The notes under the pieces: model-generated
What the model was told of the DNA's origin: nothing
Seen by the model: only the letters and a program-made list of their open reading frames with translations
Database searches by the model: none
Position numbers and translations under genes: made by a program
Shown: piece by piece, positions 57,752 to 64,000 of the stretch
Layout: each line of letters starts with the position of its first letter
Numbering within the stretch: the first letter of the stretch is position 1
Source: Hyphomicrobium sp.
Lineage (GTDB): Bacteria; Pseudomonadota; Alphaproteobacteria; Rhizobiales; Hyphomicrobiaceae
NCBI GenBank assembly: GCA_030148425.1
Contig: JASBTM010000017.1
Coordinates: forward strand, 682,001 to 746,000
DNA: 64,000 nucleotides
Reading direction: 5' to 3'

Positions 57752-58810
57752 CTACTTGCCGATATAATCGAGGATACTGAGATTGTTGATCTGACTGGTC
57801 AGCGAATAGGCTGCCTGCAAGGCCGTCGAAATCTGAGCCAATTGCGTCGTCACTGCCGCGGGATCAATTTGCTCGAGGTTGTCGATCGACTTCGTAAGAA
57901 AGGTCACCTGTGAGTCTATCTGGTCGTTGGCATCGGAAATTCGCTGCTGAGTGACGCCGAGCGCGGACTGGACCTGCGTAATTCCTCCGGTCACGCTCGC
58001 GGTCATATCGCGAGCTTTCGAGATGATGACCTGCTGCGTACCACTGTTGAGGTTTGCGAAGCCGAGCCCCGAAATCATCGCGAAAGCTTCTGTCATCGAG
58101 CGGAACGTCGGGTTATTGGCAGTGACTGATGTGTCGATGACCTGGTTGCGCGAGATGCGGTTGCTTACCGGTTTATCCGAGGCGGCCGACCAGGTTGCCG
58201 ACCAGTTCGCGGCCGAAAACAGATCGGCGAACTGATTATCGAGAAAGTCAGACATATCGCTCGGCGAGATATTGCTCACCGCCGGATCTGTAGGACTGAT
58301 GCCGAATTTCGCTACGAACGCAGCCGTTACGGCCTGCGCTCCCGCTGATGGAGGCGTAGAGAAGAAATCTTCCATCGGCTGCACGTCGGAATTTGTGCCT
58401 GCAAAAAGATGCTGGCCGTCGAGGGACGCATTGAGCTGATCCTGAAGCGTCTGCATCCCTGACTTAGCCGACTGGACGAGCGTATCCTGCGATGTCGCCG
58501 CCGTCTGTGCGCTGATGAGGCTCGATAAGAAGCTCGACGTGCTTTTCGAGATCGTGTCCAAAGCCGACTGAGACGCGGTGAGACGATTAAGAACGAGCTT
58601 GTTCGAAGTCTGGATGGCCTGGATCTGATCCATGTCCTGGCGCATCGACACGCTGACTCCAGCCGTCGCGCCAAGAGACACGCCGATATCGGCATGATTC
58701 CCCGTGGCGAGTTCTTTCTGAGCATCGACCAGCTGCGATTGCAGTCGCGCGATCGATTTACGCGTTTCGGAAGTCAACGATGCCGAAGATATGAATGATG
58801 ATGAGATCAT
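57752..58810 (-). CDS. flgL: Hook-filament junction protein FlgL
   Basis: The 352-residue protein has flagellin-like N- and C-terminal helices (LTSETRKSIARLQSQLVDAQ; AVTTQLAQISTALQAAYSLT) and a variable middle, as in FlgL/HAP3. It sits five bases after flgK in the operon and is exported to form the junction between hook and filament. Confidence 0.92.
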   Translation of the reverse strand: MISSSFISSASLTSETRKSIARLQSQLVDAQKELATGNHADIGVSLGATAGVSVSMRQDMDQIQAIQTSNKLVLNRLTASQSALDTISKSTSSFLSSLISAQTAATSQDTLVQSAKSGMQTLQDQLNASLDGQHLFAGTNSDVQPMEDFFSTPPSAGAQAVTAAFVAKFGISPTDPAVSNISPSDMSDFLDNQFADLFSAANWSATWSAASDKPVSNRISRNQVIDTSVTANNPTFRSMTEAFAMISGLGFANLNSGTQQVIISKARDMTASVTGGITQVQSALGVTQQRISDANDQIDSQVTFLTKSIDNLEQIDPAAVTTQLAQISTALQAAYSLTSQINNLSILDYIGK

Positions 58811-58815
58811 GGGGC

Positions 58816-60273
58816 TCAGTTGAATGACTGGAGAAGCGTCGAGATCATATTGTCGACTGTCGAGATAAGACGAGAAGATGCCTGATAGGTTCTCTCGAGA
58901 GAGAGAAGATTCGTCATTTCCTCGTCGAGATTGACGCCGGTATCTTGAGAGAGAGAGTTAGCGGCACGGTCAGCAATCGTCTGACGAGATTCGGCCTCGT
59001 TGCTCGAAGCCTGCCTCATCGTCTCCAGCCATGAGACCGACGACTTCGCGAAATCAGACACTGAACCCGAGTGCTGGATTTGCGTCGCGGGATCGAACGA
59101 CCGCGCGGCTCCGAGGTTCGTAATCAGCTGCTGAATGCGGTCGGTGTAAGACGCACCGCCGGATGTATTGTAGGTGTAGGCAGCACCGGCGATACCGCCG
59201 TCTCTGATGCGCTCGGCGTTGCCACCCTGGGTCGGATCGACGGTGGGATTGATCTTGATTGAACCTGCCAATCCTGGAGTGAGGCCCGCTGGGATTGCGG
59301 ATCCACCGCCATCGGTGAACAAACCTGCTGCTGCCGGCGCGCCGCCGCCAGACTGGTCGGATTCGGCAAAGGCCGAGATCAGACCGCGGGCCATTTCGTC
59401 GAGCTGGCTCTGATACGTCGGCGCAATGCTATCGCGAACTTCGACTAGGCCGGCGAGCTTCCCAGAACTGATCGACATCACATGCGACGTCCCCGCGATG
59501 GGTACGCCGTCAGCGTAAACGGGAGCGCCGACCGAGTTCGCAGAGAGATTTGGCGATTGCTGGAATGTAACCGCACGCGCCGTCTTATCGAACAGCGTCA
59601 CGCCGCTATCGGTGTAGATCGCCATGTCGCCGTTGTTGCGCGAGACGGTCTTGATGCCGATCTCGGTCGATAACTGCTTCAGAATTGCGTCGCGGTTATC
59701 GAGAGCACCGGTGATGTCCTTGCCGCTTCCCGTGCCGGAGACAATCTGCTGATTGACCGTCTGAAACTGCGACAGAAGATTGTTTATATTGGTGACAGAC
59801 GATGAGATCTGGACATCAGCCTGATTTCGAAGATCGGTTACGGAGTCCGTCGCCGAGTTCAACGCGTTGACGACAGTTTGAGCGGCTGAGACGACGTTGG
59901 CGGCCAAGGCGCTGTTTTGCGGAGTCGACGAATACGTCTGCAGAGCTACGTTGAGCTTCGAAATGAGCGCTGCCGGCGATGTCTCGGCGGCGGTATCCCC
60001 GACCGTCCCTTCGATTTGATTGAGCGCCGAATTTATGACGGTTTGAGTTTGGCTGTTGGAATTGGACGTAAGATACGTGTCGAGGAGCAGTTTATTCGCG
60101 GTGCGTGTAATTCCAGCGACCATGACGCCGCCAGCCCCGCTAACGACGTTTGCAACCTTGCGGGTTGCGTCCGCATCGTTCACGCGTGCGATGTTCTGAG
60201 ATATGACCGAAATCTGCTCGGAAACGGTCGAGAGACTCGAGCGCGCGTTGTTCGTACTCTGCGTAAGCGTCAT
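58816..60273 (-). CDS. flgK: Hook-associated protein FlgK
   Basis: The 485-residue protein begins MTLTQSTNNARSSLSTVSEQ and shows the FlgK blocks NNGDMAIYTDSGVTLFDKTA and, at the end, GVNLDEEMTNLLSLERTYQA. It forms the first hook-filament junction ring. It is 30 bases downstream of flgE and followed closely by flgL. Confidence 0.93.
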   Translation of the reverse strand: MTLTQSTNNARSSLSTVSEQISVISQNIARVNDADATRKVANVVSGAGGVMVAGITRTANKLLLDTYLTSNSNSQTQTVINSALNQIEGTVGDTAAETSPAALISKLNVALQTYSSTPQNSALAANVVSAAQTVVNALNSATDSVTDLRNQADVQISSSVTNINNLLSQFQTVNQQIVSGTGSGKDITGALDNRDAILKQLSTEIGIKTVSRNNGDMAIYTDSGVTLFDKTARAVTFQQSPNLSANSVGAPVYADGVPIAGTSHVMSISSGKLAGLVEVRDSIAPTYQSQLDEMARGLISAFAESDQSGGGAPAAAGLFTDGGGSAIPAGLTPGLAGSIKINPTVDPTQGGNAERIRDGGIAGAAYTYNTSGGASYTDRIQQLITNLGAARSFDPATQIQHSGSVSDFAKSSVSWLETMRQASSNEAESRQTIADRAANSLSQDTGVNLDEEMTNLLSLERTYQASSRLISTVDNMISTLLQSFN

Positions 60274-60303
60274 TAGCGGGGCCTTCTAATCACTAATGCT
60301 GAA

Positions 60304-61572
60304 TTACCGGACGAGATTGACCAGAACGTCCAGCAATTCGGTACCGGTCTGAAACACTTTGGAGTTTGCGGTGTAGTTGCGCTGCGCCTGAACCATCGAA
60401 GTCAGCTCCGACGCGAGATCCACCGTGCTGCTTTCGAGCGCGCCCGAAATGATTTTGCCTCGGCCGCTTTCGTTCGCAGTGCCGAGCTGAAGATCTCCGG
60501 ATTCCTTGTTCGTCGCGTAGACGTTTCCAGAGATCGCGGTGAGATTGTCCGGACTTGCGACGGTCGCGAGAGGAATTTTGAAGGCATCGACGCGCGATCC
60601 ATCAGCGTAGACCGCCGTGACTATGCCTTCGTTGCTGACTTCAAGACGATCGACGGCGGTTGGCGGACTGCCGTTGGCACCCGGTGCATTTGCTCCCGTT
60701 TGCGGAGCGTAATTTGCGGCCAGCTGCGTCATCTTGCTAATGTCGAGCGAGAAGGAAGCACCGTTCGGGATGTTGAAGGACATCGCCGGTCCGCCGGACG
60801 CCAAATTGCCATTCGCCGGATCGAACGTGACTGTCTTTGTCGAGAGCTGTGCACCCGCTGCATAGGGGAAGCCGCCGTTGGTCGAGCCCGCCGCGTTGTA
60901 GACCGTCACTTCCCACGTATTGGCGGACGTCTTGGCGGAATAGACATCGAGGGTCACCTGATGACCGAGATTGTCGTAGGTGACGATCGAGGTCTTGCCG
61001 GCGTAACTCGCCGTTGCGGCGTTCGCGGAAGGAAGGTCAGCTGCTGCCGTCACGGTCGCGTCAGCGGGTAGGTTGACGCCAAACTTGCCGCTCGTCGAAG
61101 GCGTTGCCTTCATACCGAGGCTGCTGGTGTTCACGACCTGGAGACCGGCAGCGCTATTGACGACCGAAGTCGAGCTCCCGTCCAAAAGGTTGTAGCCAAG
61201 CAGCTTAAAGCCGGCGGCGTTCACGAGATCGCCGTTGGGATTGGGTACGAAATTGCCTGCTCGCGTGAGGAAGGGCGTTCCGGCATCGCTTTGCACCATG
61301 AAGAAGCCGTTGCCGCTAACCCCGAGATCCGTCGGAGACTTGGTGTACGTAAAGTCGCCCTGCTGCGAGATGGCGCGACGCGCAATGCTCGAAACCGAAC
61401 CCGGCACGTATTGCGCGACACTGCCTTCCGCGATGAGCGTCGAGAACTCGGTTGATGACGCCTTGTAGCCTGCGGTGTTGATGTTGGCGATGTTGTCCGC
61501 GACCGTCCCCATTCGGTCAGATTGGACAGACATCCCCGAAACGCTGGTAGTCATTACTCCGTAGAGACCCAT
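60304..61572 (-). CDS. flgE: Flagellar hook protein FlgE
   Basis: The 422-residue protein starts MGLYGVMTTSVSGMSVQSDR and has the rod/hook N-terminal motif (VADNIANINTAGYKASSTEF), a central hook domain, and a C-terminal segment VDLASELTSMVQAQRNYTAN. ATG 61572 has AGGAGA six bases upstream, better than an ATG two codons earlier. Its first 56 bases overlap the end of ftcR in another frame. Confidence 0.94.
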   Translation of the reverse strand: MGLYGVMTTSVSGMSVQSDRMGTVADNIANINTAGYKASSTEFSTLIAEGSVAQYVPGSVSSIARRAISQQGDFTYTKSPTDLGVSGNGFFMVQSDAGTPFLTRAGNFVPNPNGDLVNAAGFKLLGYNLLDGSSTSVVNSAAGLQVVNTSSLGMKATPSTSGKFGVNLPADATVTAAADLPSANAATASYAGKTSIVTYDNLGHQVTLDVYSAKTSANTWEVTVYNAAGSTNGGFPYAAGAQLSTKTVTFDPANGNLASGGPAMSFNIPNGASFSLDISKMTQLAANYAPQTGANAPGANGSPPTAVDRLEVSNEGIVTAVYADGSRVDAFKIPLATVASPDNLTAISGNVYATNKESGDLQLGTANESGRGKIISGALESSTVDLASELTSMVQAQRNYTANSKVFQTGTELLDVLVNLVR

Positions 61573-62347
61573 CGACATTCTCCTGGTCGCGAATGATGCT
61601 CGCATCGATTGGAGCATCTGGGCCTTGCGTGAGACTGGTTGCGACGGTCGTAGCGGCCAGCGAAGTTTCGTCGCTGGCAAATTCTTTCAGGCGATAGCCA
61701 AGAAAACGCTGGGAATCGATGGGATCGTGCCCGAGCCGTTGCTTCAATCGCTTGCGGAGCCGGCTGATATGACTCTCGATGACGTTCTCGTGAATCTCAT
61801 CATTGAAGATCCCGTACACGCGATTGAAAATTTGCGTTTTGGTGATCCTGGTATTTCTGCTGAGAACCAGACATTCGAGGATCCGCCGCTCCCGTCGCGG
61901 CAGGGGTAAGACTTCGCCCGAGACGATGGGATCACGACCATCGAAAAAGATCCGGATCCCTCCGACATCGACGCACTCGTCCGAGATCTGCATACGCCGG
62001 CGGATTGCACCGCTGCGCGCCAATATTTCCCGCACATGAAACGGCTTGGCGAGAACATCGTCAAAACCGAGGGAGAATAATTCCAGAGTTTCGCTGAGCG
62101 CCCTTGCCTCGATGAGGCCAATGAGCGGGGCGCGGCAGCGTGACCGGATTCGCGACGAAATTTGCCGCTTATTCTCCACCGTGCCAAGGACGAAGCCTTC
62201 GATCACCGCGAGATCGGAATCGTTGATCACCTCGAACCATTCGAAGAATTCCGATGGTTCCACTGCCGTTGCAGCTACTCCTTCGCGATCAAAGCACGCG
62301 ACAAATCCCCCAGCGACCGTCGATCGGTCGTCAAGCACCACAAACAT
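61517..62347 (-). CDS. ftcR: Flagellar regulator FtcR/Rem-type response regulator
   Basis: The 276-residue protein has a degenerate receiver (about 1-115), where the usual phospho-acceptor position reads DLAVIEGFVLG with Glu in place of Asp. An OmpR-type winged helix (about 125-225) with HENVIESHISRLRKRLKQRL and the QRFLGYRLKEF turn follows. Rem in S. meliloti and FtcR in Brucella are phosphorylation-independent-type activators placed before flgE. GGGGG precedes ATG 62347. A 50-residue tail after the winged helix overlaps flgE. Confidence 0.88.
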   Translation of the reverse strand: MFVVLDDRSTVAGGFVACFDREGVAATAVEPSEFFEWFEVINDSDLAVIEGFVLGTVENKRQISSRIRSRCRAPLIGLIEARALSETLELFSLGFDDVLAKPFHVREILARSGAIRRRMQISDECVDVGGIRIFFDGRDPIVSGEVLPLPRRERRILECLVLSRNTRITKTQIFNRVYGIFNDEIHENVIESHISRLRKRLKQRLGHDPIDSQRFLGYRLKEFASDETSLAATTVATSLTQGPDAPIDASIIRDQENVDGSLRSNDYQRFGDVCPI

Positions 62348-62719
62348 GGTATCCCCCAAGCCCCGCAAATCATTGGCACGAAAGGAAATACAGTGATTCA
62401 CAGCACTTATTAACAATTATTTCATTATTGCATGGGTCGAAAAGGACACTGCAAATCAGCGCTGCCGATACTTGGTGCAGATACACGAATCGGAAGCCCG
62501 AACGGGGCGTTTGCCTCGGAAAGAGCTTACGAAATGGCACCGTTCGAAGCGGGGAAATTCTCATTTTTGTTTTTATGGCCGGAAAGGCGGGATTTTACGC
62601 AATTTACTGCCGACTGCGTAAATCAATTCATGTCTAATCCATTTCGGCTCGCGATGAACGGAATGGCGAATGCGCGATCGAAGCATTTAGGCAGACGCCT
62701 ATTCCGAGTAGGTGCGTAA
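62348..62719. other. Divergent promoter region between ftcR and a PilZ gene
   Basis: The gap must contain the promoter of the ftcR-flgE operon. A 95-codon plus-strand frame ends exactly at the PilZ ATG but looks non-coding. I found no clear sigma-54 or sigma-28 type box. Confidence 0.4.
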
Positions 62720-63136
62720 ATGAGAAGAAGTAAGCTTCGACAATTTATCCGCAGCTTTGCAACCGAAGTGATCGTCCCCGAGGACGTTCCGCCGGACGAT
62801 GATCGGCGGACTGAGCATCGCCACACGGCGCGACAGCACGTGGCACTGCAGTTTCGCGGCAGGCGCCTTATCTGCGATCTCGTCGATTTGTCCGAGTTCG
62901 GCGCCAAGGTGAGCGTCGGCGATGGCATCGTGCCCGATGCGCGCGATAGCGTAACGCTTATTCTGTTCGACGGCACTCAGATCGAAGGGCATGTGCTCTG
63001 GCTTCGCGACAAGCACATTGGTGTTGAATTCTCCTACCCCGTAGCCAACGTCGATGAACGATTAGATTTCGAAAACCTTGGAAGGGATTATTTTGGCAAG
63101 GCGGTGACGCTGCAGAAATCGACGCGAAGGACCTGA
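62720..63136 (+). CDS. PilZ-domain protein
   Basis: The 138-residue protein has a short basic start, then a PilZ domain with the arginine motif RRTEHRHTARQHVALQF (RHTAR) and DLSEFGAKVSVGD (DxSxxG), then VLWLRDKHIGVEFSYPV. Both c-di-GMP motifs are intact. It stands next to the flagellar regulator gene, divergent from it, which suits a c-di-GMP-dependent motility or surface effector. Confidence 0.87.
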   Translation: MRRSKLRQFIRSFATEVIVPEDVPPDDDRRTEHRHTARQHVALQFRGRRLICDLVDLSEFGAKVSVGDGIVPDARDSVTLILFDGTQIEGHVLWLRDKHIGVEFSYPVANVDERLDFENLGRDYFGKAVTLQKSTRRT

Positions 63137-63232
63137 TCGTTCGATCCTCCAGCGATGAGGCGTCAGCGCACCGCAAGCTCTTGGGCATAAAGTCGCCGCC
63201 ACGATTCAACCGCAACGGTCCCTCGTATACGA

Positions 63233-63673
63233 ATGCAGTCTCGAGAGCCGCTTCCGTCCAATTTCGAAACGCTCATCGACGATTTGTTCGCCCGCGACGA
63301 ACGCCCAGGCGGCGTGCCGCGTCCCAGCCCCGTTTCGTTCAATAGTCTGCAGGCGACGTGGCAGCTGCCGTCGTTGACCCGCGGAGCATCCGCTGAAACG
63401 CCGACCCGGCGGCATCCCTATGCAAATGACAGCGAAGGCGATGAGGGCGGCAGAGCGGAGTCGCTCCTCGATCCTAACAGAATCTTGATTGAGCTAGGAC
63501 TCGCGTCCAATTCTACGGAAGAGGATGTCATTTCTCTCCGCCGCGAGTTTGCTCTCAGAAATCATCCCGATCGCGTCCAGCCCGAGCTGAGAGATCTTGC
63601 CACCCAACGTATGATGATCGCCAATGATCTCATGGACCGCTATGTCGCTCGTCTGCGACGGGCAAAGGGCTAA
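63233..63673 (+). CDS. J-domain protein
   Basis: The 146-residue protein has a disordered, proline- and acid-rich N-terminal half and a C-terminal J-domain (about 82-144) with LRREFALRNHPDRVQPELRD, including the HPD motif that stimulates DnaK. There is no Gly/Phe region or zinc finger, so it is a type III J protein. The client is unknown; proximity to flagellar genes may be incidental. Confidence 0.8.
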   Translation: MQSREPLPSNFETLIDDLFARDERPGGVPRPSPVSFNSLQATWQLPSLTRGASAETPTRRHPYANDSEGDEGGRAESLLDPNRILIELGLASNSTEEDVISLRREFALRNHPDRVQPELRDLATQRMMIANDLMDRYVARLRRAKG

Positions 63674-63784
63674 ACCCGCGAATTAGATAAAATGCAAATA
63701 GCTTCGTTGGCGATGTTCCCATGAATGTTCGGTATTGTTCGTATCTAAGCCGCGCTGAACGGTCCGATACGAAGGGAAGACGAG

Positions 63785-64000
63785 ATGGAAGTCGCTGGTG
63801 CCGAATTGAAGATGTTGCATTTGCGTTTGGCCGGCCTCGGCGCGCAGCTCGACGGCGAATGGGCGACGAAGCTCTCTGAGCAACGCCATCTTGATCGTGA
63901 CACCACGGAAAGTGCCTATTGGCATGCGGGCTACTATCAAGCCCTCGCGGACGTTCTCAATCTTATGGCGCCGCCGAGAGTTATCTCCGACATCTCGGAC
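63785..64000 (+). CDS. Hypothetical protein, 3' end outside window
   Basis: An ATG at 63785 opens a frame that is uninterrupted to the window edge (72 codons). The product begins MEVAGAELKMLHLRLAGLGA and continues with SAYWHAGYYQALADVLNLMA, a helical sequence of unknown family. It follows the J-domain gene after 111 bases. Confidence 0.6.
   Translation, partial: MEVAGAELKMLHLRLAGLGAQLDGEWATKLSEQRHLDRDTTESAYWHAGYYQALADVLNLMAPPRVISDISD

Noticed and set aside
62432..62719. 95-codon plus-strand frame ending at the PilZ start
   Set aside because: The composition is not protein-like and the region must hold the ftcR promoter; the exact abutment is probably chance.

Overview
The window looks like a chromosome of a methylotrophic alphaproteobacterium of the order Hyphomicrobiales (Rhizobiales), probably Hyphomicrobium or a close relative. 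Three things point there. The flagellar genes have the rhizobial set and order (ftcR-flgE-flgK-flgL-flaF-flbT-flgD-fliQ and flhA-fliR). The chemotaxis operon has the rhizobial layout (mcp, STAS protein, cheY, cheA, cheW, cheR, cheB, cheY2, cheD, small last gene). A dihydropteroate synthase-like protein of the kind found in methylotrophs that use tetrahydromethanopterin is also present. The genus is an inference, not a reading from a marker gene.

Layout. 1-4785: the right end of an integrated element. It has a ParB-like fragment, a tail-anchored GT8-type glycosyltransferase, several small phage-type genes and a large serine recombinase whose reading frame runs into the 3' end of an initiator tRNA gene. 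5-13.5 kb: chromosomal metabolism (MFS exporter, SDR, zinc alcohol dehydrogenase, two LysR regulators, aldo/keto reductase, the dihydropteroate synthase-like protein and cobF). 13.6-17.6 kb: a quinone/electrophile-stress module (LysR, wrbA, ring-cleaving dioxygenase, carboxylesterase, flavin reductase). 17.6-23 kb: Dps, DUF302, DUF1275, an SDR/TetR/thioesterase group and a thiolase. 23-27.2 kb: a betaine/choline ABC transporter (proX-proV-proW) with a double-length permease. 27.4-36.3 kb: glutamine amidotransferase, a CorA-like membrane protein, a secreted phosphodiesterase, a ceramide-glucosyltransferase-like enzyme, a cluster of very small genes with one Cys-rich micro-ORF, and UDP-glucose dehydrogenase.

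36.4-64 kb is a motility region. flhA-fliR and five small downstream genes read rightwards, and the complete chemotaxis operon reads leftwards. Cyclic-di-GMP proteins follow (a PAS-GGDEF-EAL protein, a membrane GGDEF protein, PilZ proteins). The fliQ...flgE-ftcR operon then reads leftwards, followed by another PilZ protein, a J-domain protein and a partial gene at the right edge. In rhizobia fliQ is normally followed directly by flhA. Here they are 20 kb apart on opposite strands, as if the chemotaxis/c-di-GMP block were the product of one inversion.

Most of the window is ordinary chromosome. The items most worth a second look are the recombinase-tRNA junction, the small-protein cluster at 34.0-34.6 kb, the structured leader before flhA, the fliQ/flhA split, and the unknown N-terminal domain attached to a PilZ-like domain at 54 kb.
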